Below, piece by piece: positions 41,716 through 50,412 of a DNA stretch of 64,000 nucleotides. The notes beneath the pieces are model-generated. The model was not told where the DNA came from, made no database searches, and saw nothing but the letters and a program-made list of their open reading frames with translations. How positions within the stretch are numbered: position 1 is the stretch's first letter; each line of letters opens with the position of its first letter. This stretch comes from Marivibrio sp040218065 (lineage in GTDB: Bacteria > Pseudomonadota > Alphaproteobacteria > UBA8366 > Aestuariispiraceae). The stretch spans positions 1-64,000 of the forward strand of contig NZ_JAVJQE010000010.1 in assembly GCF_040218065.1 (NCBI RefSeq). Reading direction: 5' to 3'. The translations under genes and the position numbers were made by a program.

Positions 41716-42576
41716 ATGATGAGCTACCACTATCTCATCCCGCTCGTCTTTTCGCTGCCGCCCGGCTACGCTTTTACGCTCGCCATTCCGCCGTCGCTTT
41801 TGCGCCGTCGTTTGATCGGGTGCCGCGGCGCGGTTCTTATAAAGGCGATCGCGACCTGCGACGGGGAGGAGCGCTGGCGGGAGACGCGTACCGTCAATCT
41901 CGAGGAGGGCGAAGACGACAACCACCCGATCACCCTGGTGTGCGCCGTCAACGCATTGGATGAGGCCGGCGCTCTACCGGAGGGAGCCGCTCAGGCGTTT
42001 GTCGAGGTTGAGTTTCTGAGTACCGATGACCGCGCCCCTTTCGCCACGAAGGCGCCCCCGGCGGTCTACGCGCTGTACACGGCCCCAGGCAGACTGACGT
42101 TTCGGGCGGACGGCAGCTATAAGTTCGGCGCGCCGCAGGTGATCTCTTCCATTGCCGAGTACGGACGCTTTCTCGAATCGCATACGCTCGTTGCGATCGA
42201 CCGCTCGCGCCAACATCTTGAATCGCTGACGCTGGTCAATCCCTACACGAAGGCTCTTTTGGTCTCCTGTCAGACGCCGGACGGGCGCACGACGAAACGG
42301 ACAAAGGTTCCCGCGCGAAGCGCTGTCCGCCTAGATTTGACCCAACTGTTGCGGGAGGGAGAGGACCGCTTGGTCACCCGTCTGCAATTGAGCGCGACAA
42401 ACCGGGTGCTCACCTACCATGTGCGACATGACGCGGCGCGGCCTCCTTACATCTCTGACCACGAACATCTCGACATTTTCCGAGCTGATCCGAGCCATGT
42501 GCCCTGGACGCGCTATCTGCGCGAACGGTTCGCTCGCGTTATGAAACAGAAGTTCGGCGTACGAATCGGCGGCTGA
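41716..42576 (+). CDS. Unrecognised protein, 286 aa, partner of the [2Fe-2S] protein
   Basis: I do not recognise this family. The protein starts MMSYHYLIPLVFSLPPG and appears to be built of two beta-rich halves (about 20-110 and 135-250). The second contains LESLTLVNPYTKALLVSCQTPDG, comparable in layout to VFVAVTNAGNRI in the preceding protein, so the two may share a domain. The last 30 residues are basic (RYLRERFARVMKQKFGVR). The ATG at 41716 lies 12 bases after the previous stop; a TTG at 41704 is an alternative. It lies directly upstream of the ABC exporter. Confidence 0.65.
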   Translation: MMSYHYLIPLVFSLPPGYAFTLAIPPSLLRRRLIGCRGAVLIKAIATCDGEERWRETRTVNLEEGEDDNHPITLVCAVNALDEAGALPEGAAQAFVEVEFLSTDDRAPFATKAPPAVYALYTAPGRLTFRADGSYKFGAPQVISSIAEYGRFLESHTLVAIDRSRQHLESLTLVNPYTKALLVSCQTPDGRTTKRTKVPARSAVRLDLTQLLREGEDRLVTRLQLSATNRVLTYHVRHDAARPPYISDHEHLDIFRADPSHVPWTRYLRERFARVMKQKFGVRIGG

Positions 42577-42596
42577 GGGTGAGAAAGACACAAGAC

Positions 42597-44480
42597 ATGA
42601 GCGTTAATGACGGCGTGCGCGAACGTTTCGCCCGGACCACGCCTGCAAGGTTGGTGCGAAAGTGCGGGGTTCGAGGTTCGCAGGTCGGCGGCCTGGCGGC
42701 GCTTGGCTTGGTCGGCGTGCTGTTCGACACCCTCGGTTTGACGATGCTCTACCCAATCGGCGAGTACCTGCTGAATAACGGCGATATGACCGTGCTGCTT
42801 GAGACCTCGCGGGTCTGGAGCGGTTTGCACACGGCCTTCGGCTGGGTCGGCTATGACCCGGGCATCGTAACGGTCGTCGCGATGTCCGCGGTTTTCCTGC
42901 TCGTTCGTCAGATCGCCACCTACCTGAGGCTCATCTATCAGGCGGCGCTCAGCCATATGATGGCGCGACGCGTTCGTCATCGGCTCTTTACCGGTTTTCT
43001 CGCCGCCCGCCTGAATTATCAAGAACGGCTGATGTCCGGTCCGTTCGCAAATTCTATGACCACCGAAACGACGCTTGCGTCTCAGACGATCAGCGGCCTT
43101 CTCGACTTCCTGATCGCCTGCGCCTTCACGATCGGCTACGTGTTGCTCCTCTTTTGGCTGTCGCCGGAAGCGGCGGCGGTCGTGCTGGGCGTTCTCGTGG
43201 CCATTACGATCGGCATGCGCGGGCTGTTGCGCAAAGTGCGCGAATTGAGCCGTGAAATCGTTAAGGCCAACGCCGCCTTTTCCCAGCATTTTTTGGAGCG
43301 GTGTCGGGCCTCTCGCCTGATACGGCTCGCGCGTAGCGAACCGATCGAAATCCATAACGCGTCCCGACTTCTCAACCGGCAAGAAAAGAAGAACCTATCC
43401 GCCGTTCGTGCGATCGCCATCACGGAGAGCGGCATCGAGCCGCTGGCGCTGATGTTGGGCGTTCCCGCGCTGGTGGCGGGCGTCCTCGTTTACGGCGAGG
43501 ATCTTTCAACCGTCGGGATGTTTCTGATCGTGTTGGCCCGCCTAGCCCCTATGGTGAAGCAGGTCATCCGCGGATGGCAGGCCTATCTAAAAATCCGGGC
43601 CTCTGCAGAGAACGTGCTTTCGACCTTTAACGAGTTGGACGCCGCGGCGGAAGAGAATGCGGGCCTCGAGGCGTTCCCTGCGCCGGTACGCGAGATCCGC
43701 TTCGAGGGCGTCACCTTCTCCTACCCTAACGCGGAGACGGCGGCCCTAAAGGGGATCGACCTCATCGTTCCGGGCGGCGTGATGACGGCGATCGTAGGGC
43801 CCTCGGGCAGCGGGAAATCGACGTTGATCGACCTCATTCCGCGGCTGCGCGTGCCGACCGGCGGACAAGTCCGGATAAACGATACGCCCGTCAACGAGAT
43901 CCGGATCGACGCGTTGCGCGCCGCCACGGCCTACGTGAGCCAGACCCCGTTGCTGCTCTCGGGGTCTATCGCGGAGCATATCGCCTACGGCTCCGAGGGG
44001 CTGTCGCGAGCCGACGTAGAGCGCGCCGCGCATCTGGCCAACGCGCACGACTTCATCGTCGATTTGCCGAACGGCTACGAGACGGTCCTCGGCGAAGGCG
44101 GCGTCGGATTGAGCGGGGGCCAAAGGCAGCGCGTCGAACTCGCCCGCGCCCTCGCCTGCAAGGCGCCGATCCTCATTTTGGACGAGCCGACGAGCAGCGT
44201 CGACGGGGAGAGTGCGGCCCAAATAACGCAGGCGCTTCGCCGTATTCGCGCAGAGACGGAAACGACCATCTTGATCGTCGGCCATCAGCTCGGCGCGCTT
44301 TCAGATGCGGACAAAATCGTCGTGCTGCAGTCCGGGACGATTGCGGCCGAGGGCGACCATCGAAGCCTGTCGGCGCAACCCGGCTGGTACCGCTCGACGT
44401 TGGCTCAGCAATCCGGAGAGGGGACGCAAGCCGCCGGCGTTGAGCCCTTGGATCGAAGCGAGGCGAAAGTACTGCCATGA
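42597..44480 (+). CDS. ABC exporter, fused permease and ATPase (MsbA-like)
   Basis: The 627-residue half-transporter has about six membrane helices (40-320) followed by an ATPase domain: Walker A GPSGSGKST, a Q-loop in YVSQTPLLLSG, the signature LSGGQRQRVELARAL, Walker B ILILDEPTSSVD, and the switch histidine in IVGHQLG. Homodimers of this type flip lipid-linked glycans or export polysaccharide and lipids. Its place amid glycan genes suggests lipid-linked oligosaccharide flipping. Start: ATG 42597; a GTG at 42579 is possible. The stop overlaps the next start (ATGA). Confidence 0.9.
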   Translation: MSVNDGVRERFARTTPARLVRKCGVRGSQVGGLAALGLVGVLFDTLGLTMLYPIGEYLLNNGDMTVLLETSRVWSGLHTAFGWVGYDPGIVTVVAMSAVFLLVRQIATYLRLIYQAALSHMMARRVRHRLFTGFLAARLNYQERLMSGPFANSMTTETTLASQTISGLLDFLIACAFTIGYVLLLFWLSPEAAAVVLGVLVAITIGMRGLLRKVRELSREIVKANAAFSQHFLERCRASRLIRLARSEPIEIHNASRLLNRQEKKNLSAVRAIAITESGIEPLALMLGVPALVAGVLVYGEDLSTVGMFLIVLARLAPMVKQVIRGWQAYLKIRASAENVLSTFNELDAAAEENAGLEAFPAPVREIRFEGVTFSYPNAETAALKGIDLIVPGGVMTAIVGPSGSGKSTLIDLIPRLRVPTGGQVRINDTPVNEIRIDALRAATAYVSQTPLLLSGSIAEHIAYGSEGLSRADVERAAHLANAHDFIVDLPNGYETVLGEGGVGLSGGQRQRVELARALACKAPILILDEPTSSVDGESAAQITQALRRIRAETETTILIVGHQLGALSDADKIVVLQSGTIAAEGDHRSLSAQPGWYRSTLAQQSGEGTQAAGVEPLDRSEAKVLP

Positions 44481-45280
44481 AGATCGGCGCGATTATCCCC
44501 GTGCGGCTGAGTTCCGAGCGGTTGCCCGGAAAGGCGTTGATGGAGTTGGCCGGCAGGCCGTCCATCGTGCGCCTTCTCGAAAGGGTGGCCGCCTGTCGGT
44601 TCATCGAGGACCCGCGCGACGTCGTGGTCTGCACGACCGGTGAGCCGGGGGACGACCCGCTGGTCGCGGTCGTCGAAGACGCGGGCTATTCCGTGTATCG
44701 CGGCGAGACCGACGACATCATCGCGCGCTTCGCCGGGGCCGTCGCCCATTTCGGGTTCGACGCCGTCATCCAAGCGGACGGGGACGACCCGCTTAGCGCG
44801 ACGGAATACATGGACGCCGCAATGGCGCGCCTTCTCGAGGACCCGTCGCTCGACATCGTAACGGTGGACGGCCTGCCGCTCGGCTGTGCGACGAAGGCCT
44901 TTACGCGTACGGCGATGGACAAGGTGACGGCGGGCTACGCCACGCGCGAGAACGACACCGGTTTCATCTATTTCTTCACCAAGACGGGTCTCTGCCGGCA
45001 TGAGGCTCTGTCGGTCGAGAACCCGACGCATCGGCATGAGACGGCGCGTCTTACGCTCGACTACGAGGACGATCTGACGGTCTTTCGCTCGATTTTCGAC
45101 GCCTTGCATCGCGCCGACGGCCCGTTCGGTCTGGCGGAGGTGGTGGCCTTCCTGAACGACCGACCCGACATCGTCGCGATCAATCGCCATGTCGAGGCGG
45201 AGTACGCGCGCCGGACCGTCGAGAAGGCGAAGCTCGACTATATCGGCGCCGACGGCGCACGGCAGTCGATCAAGCTTTAG
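44477..45280 (+). CDS. Cytidylyltransferase-family protein (SpsF/NeuA-like), copy 1
   Basis: The 267-residue protein begins MKIGAIIPVRLSSERLPGKALMEL, the CTP-binding motif of CMP-sugar synthetases, and has YRGETDDIIARFAGA, AVIQADGDDPL and THRHETARLTLDYEDDL. It belongs to the SpsF/CTP_transf_3 group that activates nonulosonic acids such as pseudaminic or legionaminic acid as CMP-sugars. It is one of two such proteins in the locus (the other at 50409). The long C-terminal tail (EYARRTVEKAKLDYIGADG) is unusual. Confidence 0.87.
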   Translation: MKIGAIIPVRLSSERLPGKALMELAGRPSIVRLLERVAACRFIEDPRDVVVCTTGEPGDDPLVAVVEDAGYSVYRGETDDIIARFAGAVAHFGFDAVIQADGDDPLSATEYMDAAMARLLEDPSLDIVTVDGLPLGCATKAFTRTAMDKVTAGYATRENDTGFIYFFTKTGLCRHEALSVENPTHRHETARLTLDYEDDLTVFRSIFDALHRADGPFGLAEVVAFLNDRPDIVAINRHVEAEYARRTVEKAKLDYIGADGARQSIKL

Positions 45281-45318
45281 AGCGCGCGGCGCAGCAAAAA
45301 ACTCCTCGAGGGAATGTG

Positions 45319-46902
45319 ATGGTTTCCGCTTCCGACCCTGCTCGGTCGACCGCTCGGACGGGCAAGTACGTCTGGGTTCTGCACAATGGCCTGACGCGCT
45401 GGCTATGGCTCGATTTTGCCCGGCATATGCGCGAGGAGACAGGGCTCGAGCCGCTGCTGCTTTTGACCGACGCCAAAGCGCTCGACTATTACGAAAAGCT
45501 GAACGGCGGGCCGCTGGATTTCGAGAGCATCGTCATCAAGGATCCTTACGACGTGCTGGAGGAGCCGGCGCCGGACGTCTCCACGGCCGAGATTCTGGCC
45601 CGAGCGCGGCGTGCGGAGAAGGCGTTGGGGCTTGGGCTCTATCGCGATTACGTTCTGCAGGACCGGCACATGGGCCGTGGCTATCTTTTGGCGGGCAGCG
45701 GTCACCCTTCGTCCGTTCTCGCCGATCTCAGCGACCAGAGGCGGATCGCCCACGCCTTCGCCGAGCAGGCGGAATGGACGGCGGAGCTTTTCGAGCGCTA
45801 CCCTCCCGCGATGATCTGCAGCTATTACGGTGGCGGCGGCGTCCGGCAGAAGATGATGGCGACCGGCGCACGGCACCGCGGCGTGCCGTTCCGCGCGCTG
45901 TGCCCGGCCCGGTTGGGCGGCTTGGTCTATTGGGCGGACGACGAGTTCGAGGGCTCGGAAGCGCTCTCAGGGTATCTCGCGCAACCAGGGCCGCAGCTGA
46001 GCGAGGAGGAGATCGCCGCCGAGACCGGCGGGTTGCGCTCGTCGGCGCTAGCCACAAATGCGGCGGCGCTGTCGAGCCGCGCCGCCTCGCGGCGCTGGTC
46101 GCAGATCGTGAAGCAGAGCGCCTGGCTGACCGCCCGTTACTTCTACTGGCGTTTCAAGGGCTACGCGAAGGCCCGGCGCGGGTACAAGCTCTCGGATACG
46201 ATCCGGTGGCTGGTCCGCCAGCGCCGGCACTATCGCTTGCTTGACAAGATCGCGTTGCGCGACCTTAAGGACTTGCCGGACGGCGTGAAGATCGTCTACT
46301 TCCCGCTTCAGCAGGAGCCGGAGGCGTCGACGTTGGCGCTCGCGCCGGAGAACACTAATCAGTTGGCGACCGTGATGGAACTTTCGCTGACGATCCCCGC
46401 CGATGCGATCCTGATGGTCAAGGAGCACACCTGGCAGGTCGGCCGTCGCCCGAACGACTTCTACGACCGGCTGTTGGGGATGCATAACGTCCGTCTGGTG
46501 CATCCGGACCTGCCGGGGCTCGCCGTCTGCCGGCGGGCCGATCTGGTCGCCACGATCACCAGTTCGGCCGGGTACGAGGCCGCCGTCCTGGGCAAGCCGA
46601 CGCTTTTCTTTTGGAGCCATTGTCCGATCGCCTCGACGCCCCATGTGCACAAGGCTCCCCGGTTAGAGGGGATTGAACGCGTCTTGGATCTCCTGGACGA
46701 TTGCGACGGCGACGCAAAACGGCGACGCGAGCATGACGGCGCGGCGCTCGCGCGGCGGTTGCGTGAATTCTGCATCGACGCGGAAGAGATGGAATTCTTC
46801 ACGCGCAAAGAACCGGCTCCGCGCGAGGACGTGGCGAGGCTCGCCGCCCCGCTCACTCATGAACTCACCACGGCGCAGACCGACCTACGCGTCGGCGCGT
46901 GA
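45319..46902 (+). CDS. Capsule-synthesis-like glycosyltransferase (KpsC/KpsS-related)
   Basis: Of 527 residues, the C-terminal half contains VYFPLQQEPEASTLALAPENTNQ, MVKEHTWQVGRRP and LVATITSSAGYEAAVLGKPTLFF (in pieces). These are recognised in capsule polysaccharide glycosyltransferases of the KpsC/KpsS group, which often use CMP-activated acidic sugars. The N-terminal half is less conserved (WVLHNGLTRWLWLDFARHM). The start at 45319 follows GAGGGA. In this locus it could transfer the nonulosonic acid. The donor is inferred from neighbouring CMP-sugar genes. Confidence 0.7.
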   Translation: MVSASDPARSTARTGKYVWVLHNGLTRWLWLDFARHMREETGLEPLLLLTDAKALDYYEKLNGGPLDFESIVIKDPYDVLEEPAPDVSTAEILARARRAEKALGLGLYRDYVLQDRHMGRGYLLAGSGHPSSVLADLSDQRRIAHAFAEQAEWTAELFERYPPAMICSYYGGGGVRQKMMATGARHRGVPFRALCPARLGGLVYWADDEFEGSEALSGYLAQPGPQLSEEEIAAETGGLRSSALATNAAALSSRAASRRWSQIVKQSAWLTARYFYWRFKGYAKARRGYKLSDTIRWLVRQRRHYRLLDKIALRDLKDLPDGVKIVYFPLQQEPEASTLALAPENTNQLATVMELSLTIPADAILMVKEHTWQVGRRPNDFYDRLLGMHNVRLVHPDLPGLAVCRRADLVATITSSAGYEAAVLGKPTLFFWSHCPIASTPHVHKAPRLEGIERVLDLLDDCDGDAKRRREHDGAALARRLREFCIDAEEMEFFTRKEPAPREDVARLAAPLTHELTTAQTDLRVGA

Positions 46903-46930
46903 GAACCCTTTACGAAGAGGTGCATCGACC

Positions 46931-48199
46931 ATGACCCGTCAAACGCAGCCGATACCGTTTCAGCCGCTCGGCGTTATCGCCCGCCGCTCGCGGGAGATGG
47001 CGGAGCGCGCGAAACATCTTGAGGGCGAAGACGGCGTTCGCCGGTGCAAGAAGTGCCTCATCCCCGAGACGGAGCAGACCGTCACCTTCGACGACGAAGG
47101 CGTCTGCAACATGTGCGCCGTCGCCCGCGAGCGCGATGAGGATATCGATTGGGACGCGCGCCAGCAGGAGTTCCAGGACATTGTGGAGCAGTATCGCGGC
47201 AAGTATCGCTACGACGCGATCGTGCCGTTCAGCGGCGGCAAGGACAGCGCCTGGGTCGCCTACACCTTGGTCAAGAAGTACGGGCTCAAGATCCTGCTGG
47301 CGACGTTCGATTCGCATTTCCGCCGGCCGTTGCATCTTGAGAACATCGAGCGCGTCGTCCGCGCGCTCGGCTGCGATCACGTCACGTTCAAGGCGAATGA
47401 CGACGTCATCAAAAAGACGATGCTGGAATCGCTGCGGCGCCGCGGCGACTTCTGCTGGTTCTGCCACACCGGCGTCGTCGCGACCCCCTTCAAAGTCGCG
47501 CTTATGTACAAGGTGCCGCTCATTATCTGGGGCGAGCCGGGTACGGAACAGTCGGGCGGCTACTACAACTACAAGACCAAAACGCCCCCGGACGAACGGT
47601 GGTTCAATCGTCAGATCAACTTGTCGATCAACGCCGAGGACATGCAAGGCTTCGTGGACGGCGTCGAGATGCGGGACTTGGAGCCCTTCCAGCTTCCCCC
47701 TTGGGAAGATCTGATGAACATGGGGGTCACCTCGATCCACCTTGGCGACTACATCAAATGGAATGCGCCGTTGCAGTACGAGATTCTCAATAAGGAGCTC
47801 GGTTGGCAAATGGCCGAGGTCGAGAACCTCCACCCCCGTTATCACTATGAGAAGGTCGAATGCTTCCTTCAGGGCACGCGCGACTACCTGCGCTACATCA
47901 AGCGCGGATACAGCCGAACCGTGCAGCGGGCGAATCTCGACATCCGCAACGGCGTCATGTCGCGCGACGAGGCGGAGGAGATGATCCACTACGACGCGCA
48001 ACGGCCGGCGAGCCTTGACGTCGTGCTCGACTATCTTGGCATCGATGAGGACGAGTTCAACGCGATCGCCGAGGACCATCAGGTCTATCCGCATGTCCAC
48101 GACCCGGACAAGGTGCGCGCGGCCCAGCGCAAACTCGATGATCAGCCGCTCTGGGAACGGTTGCTTTCCGGGGACGTGCCTTCCGACATCGACCAGTGA
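46931..48199 (+). CDS. N-acetyl sugar amidotransferase (WbpG/PseA-like)
   Basis: The 422-residue PP-loop enzyme has zinc-type cysteines CKKC (39-42) and CNMC (59-62), and the ATP-pyrophosphatase loop PFSGGKDSAW (99-108). Further family segments are DFCWFCHTGVVATPF and LPPWEDLMNMGVTSIHLGDYIKW in parts. Homologues (WbpG, PseA, LegX-type) turn an N-acetyl into an acetamidino group on surface sugars, using ammonia from HisH/HisF-like partners. Both partners are encoded immediately downstream, so the module appears complete. Confidence 0.9.
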   Translation: MTRQTQPIPFQPLGVIARRSREMAERAKHLEGEDGVRRCKKCLIPETEQTVTFDDEGVCNMCAVARERDEDIDWDARQQEFQDIVEQYRGKYRYDAIVPFSGGKDSAWVAYTLVKKYGLKILLATFDSHFRRPLHLENIERVVRALGCDHVTFKANDDVIKKTMLESLRRRGDFCWFCHTGVVATPFKVALMYKVPLIIWGEPGTEQSGGYYNYKTKTPPDERWFNRQINLSINAEDMQGFVDGVEMRDLEPFQLPPWEDLMNMGVTSIHLGDYIKWNAPLQYEILNKELGWQMAEVENLHPRYHYEKVECFLQGTRDYLRYIKRGYSRTVQRANLDIRNGVMSRDEAEEMIHYDAQRPASLDVVLDYLGIDEDEFNAIAEDHQVYPHVHDPDKVRAAQRKLDDQPLWERLLSGDVPSDIDQ

Positions 48200-48241
48200 T
48201 TTCGCTGGGTCTTCAGTCCGCTTCGATCAGGGAGAAATGGC

Positions 48242-48883
48242 TTGAGCCTACCGCGTGACATCGTGCGGCGGCGCGTGACCGTCGTCGACTATGGTATGGG
48301 CAACTTGCGTTCGGTCGCGAAGTACGTGTCGCGCGCGGGTGGGGAGGTGCGCATCTCGGCGGATCGCGCAGACCTGGAATGGGCCGAACGGATCATCCTT
48401 CCCGGCGTCGGGGCCTTCCCCGATGCGATGGCTGAGTTGGAGCGACGCGAGCTGATCAATCCGTTGCGCGACATGGTCGAGGGAGAGAAGAAACCGCTGC
48501 TCGGAATCTGTCTGGGGATGGAATTGTTGGCGCAGTTCAGCCCGGAGGTGCGCGACACCCGCGGCATGGGGTGGGTCGACGCCGAGATGAAACCCTTCGA
48601 CCGCGCGTCGATGCGGGTTCCGCACGTCGGCTGGAACCAGATCACCAATCGCAATCCTTGCCCCCTTTTGGAGGGCGTAGAGGACGGGTCCTTCTTCTAC
48701 TTCGTGCACAGCTTCCATATGGTCTCGCATCGCCCGGAACTGGTCACGGCGACCAGTCGCTACGGCCACGATTTCACCGCTGTGATCCAGCAGGGCAACG
48801 TATACGGGACGCAGTTCCACCCGGAGAAAAGCCAGTCCGCCGGCTTCCTCCTGCTGCGCAATTTCATCGAAAAGGATCTCTGA
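48242..48883 (+). CDS. hisH: HisH-like glutaminase subunit (HisH2, glycan amidination)
   Basis: The 213-residue class I glutamine amidotransferase has nucleophile Cys90 in LLGICLGMELL and the His193/Glu195 pair in TQFHPEKSQ. It resembles imidazole glycerol phosphate synthase HisH (VVDYGMGNLRSV near the start). In this neighbourhood its ammonia is expected to feed the WbpG-like amidotransferase through the HisF-like protein rather than histidine synthesis. The start is TTG at 48242 after AGGGAGAA; no suitable ATG exists. Confidence 0.9.
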   Translation: MSLPRDIVRRRVTVVDYGMGNLRSVAKYVSRAGGEVRISADRADLEWAERIILPGVGAFPDAMAELERRELINPLRDMVEGEKKPLLGICLGMELLAQFSPEVRDTRGMGWVDAEMKPFDRASMRVPHVGWNQITNRNPCPLLEGVEDGSFFYFVHSFHMVSHRPELVTATSRYGHDFTAVIQQGNVYGTQFHPEKSQSAGFLLLRNFIEKDL

Positions 48884-48885
48884 TC

Positions 48886-49647
48886 ATGAGTTTCGTTCGG
48901 CTCATTCCCGTCCTCACGCTGAAGGACGGGCGAATGATTAAGACGATCCAGTTCGACCAATATCGCGACGTCGGCCACCCTCGCACCATGGGCAAGGTCT
49001 ACGACAGCCAGGATGTAGACGAATTGGTCTTCCTGGACATAACGGCGACGCAAGAGAATCGAGCGCCGGACTACGAGTCGATCCAGATGTTCGCCGAAGA
49101 GTGCGCCATGCCGCTGACGATCGGCGGCGGGGTGAAGTCGCGCGACATCATCCGCGAGCTTCTGAACATCGGCGCCGACAAGGTGGTGATCAACAGCGAG
49201 GCCGTCCGGCGACCCGAATTTATCACCGAGGCTGCCAACAGCTTCGGCAGCCAGTGCATCGTCGTCTCGATCGACGCGAAGCGCTACAGCGGGTCCGGTT
49301 ACGAAGTGCTGATCGACGGCGGGTACGAAAGGACCGGCCTCGAGGTCGTTGAGTGGGCGAAGGAGGTGGAGCGCCGGGGCGCGGGCGAAATCATGATCAC
49401 AGCCATCGACCGCGAAGGAACGATGGAAGGCTACGATCTCGACCTGATCCGGTCGGTCCAGGACGCCGTGTCCATTCCGGTCATCGCCAACGGCGGCGCC
49501 GGCCTGCTGGTCGATCTGCTCGATCTCATCAAGGAAACGGACGCGACGGCGGTGGCCTGCTCGAGCCTGTTCCTTTTCACGGACAACAAGCCGATCAAGG
49601 TGAAGTCGTTCCTACAGACCGGCCGTGTTCCGGTCCGGCCGATCTAG
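48886..49647 (+). CDS. hisF: HisF-like protein (HisF2) lacking the cyclase aspartate
   Basis: The 253-residue TIM barrel is clearly HisF-derived (TIGGGVKSRDIIRELLNIGADKVVINSEA in parts; GEIMITAIDREGTMEGYD). True HisF needs Asp11 and Asp130 for the cyclase reaction. Here position 11 is Thr (IPVLTLKDG) while Asp130 is kept (VSIDAKR). The barrel probably serves as an ammonia conduit and partner for the WbpG-like enzyme. It lies two bases after the HisH2 stop. Confidence 0.92.
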   Translation: MSFVRLIPVLTLKDGRMIKTIQFDQYRDVGHPRTMGKVYDSQDVDELVFLDITATQENRAPDYESIQMFAEECAMPLTIGGGVKSRDIIRELLNIGADKVVINSEAVRRPEFITEAANSFGSQCIVVSIDAKRYSGSGYEVLIDGGYERTGLEVVEWAKEVERRGAGEIMITAIDREGTMEGYDLDLIRSVQDAVSIPVIANGGAGLLVDLLDLIKETDATAVACSSLFLFTDNKPIKVKSFLQTGRVPVRPI

Positions 49648-49686
49648 CGGCTCGCACGTCTGATCGGGACGCTCTAAGGCGACGGT

Positions 49687-50412
49687 GTGGAGATGATGCG
49701 GTCAATCCTCGTCATGGCGGGACGGAACCGGTTCGGGCGTCTTCTGCTTGAGACTTTGGCGAAGAAGGGAGCGGCTCCCGCGGGGGTCGTTCTTGAATGC
49801 GAGACGCCGCGCGCGGCATCCCTGGAACAGTGGTTGGCCCATCCCTCTTTCGAGCCCGACGCTTTTGAGCGGACAGTCGAGCAGGCCGGGATCGACGTGC
49901 TACGAACCAGCGACTTTCAGGGCGACGCCGCTCTCGCCTGGATCGCCGACCAGCGGCCGGATTGTTTGATCAACGGCGGCGGCGGGATCTTCTCGAAGGC
50001 GCTCTTGGACGCGACCCCCGTCGGCGCCGTCAACGCCCACCCGGGGTTGCTGCCGAGCTATCGAGGGCTTGACCCGGTTCTTTGGGCGCTCGCCGAAAAC
50101 GGGCCGTTGGGGGCGACGGTGCATCGCATGGCCGAAGGGTTGGATACAGGGCCGATCTTCGCGTCGGCGACGCTGCCGCCGGAGATGCTGACGCCTGAAG
50201 ACTTGAGCAGTGTTGTCGCCTTGCGGGTCGCCTGCATGAGGCGCGGTGCGCAGCTTCTGGCGACCGTGCTTTCGGACCCGTGGCGCTATCCGCCCACCCC
50301 GCAGGATGAGGGGGAAGCCCGCTATTTCGGCCGCTTTCCTGAGGATCGTCTGGCGGAAGTCGAGGCGGCGCGCCTCAGTTTGCGCGCCGCCGCGCAAGGG
50401 GCCGTCTCGTGA
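49687..50412 (+). CDS. Formyltransferase-fold protein, copy 1
   Basis: The 241-residue protein has the folate-dependent formyltransferase catalytic set: Asn and His in AVNAHPGLLPSYRG, and Asp in GATVHRMAEGLDTGPIF. It lacks the C-terminal domain of methionyl-tRNA formyltransferase. In surface-sugar loci such enzymes N-formylate a dTDP- or UDP-amino sugar. The start is probably GTG 49687; ATG codons at 49693 and 49696 are alternatives. It overlaps the next gene as GTGA. Confidence 0.83.
   Translation: MEMMRSILVMAGRNRFGRLLLETLAKKGAAPAGVVLECETPRAASLEQWLAHPSFEPDAFERTVEQAGIDVLRTSDFQGDAALAWIADQRPDCLINGGGGIFSKALLDATPVGAVNAHPGLLPSYRGLDPVLWALAENGPLGATVHRMAEGLDTGPIFASATLPPEMLTPEDLSSVVALRVACMRRGAQLLATVLSDPWRYPPTPQDEGEARYFGRFPEDRLAEVEAARLSLRAAAQGAVS

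Noticed and set aside
48242..49647. Histidine biosynthesis role for hisH/hisF
   Set aside because: No other his genes nearby, HisF lacks Asp11, and a WbpG-like amidotransferase directly precedes them.
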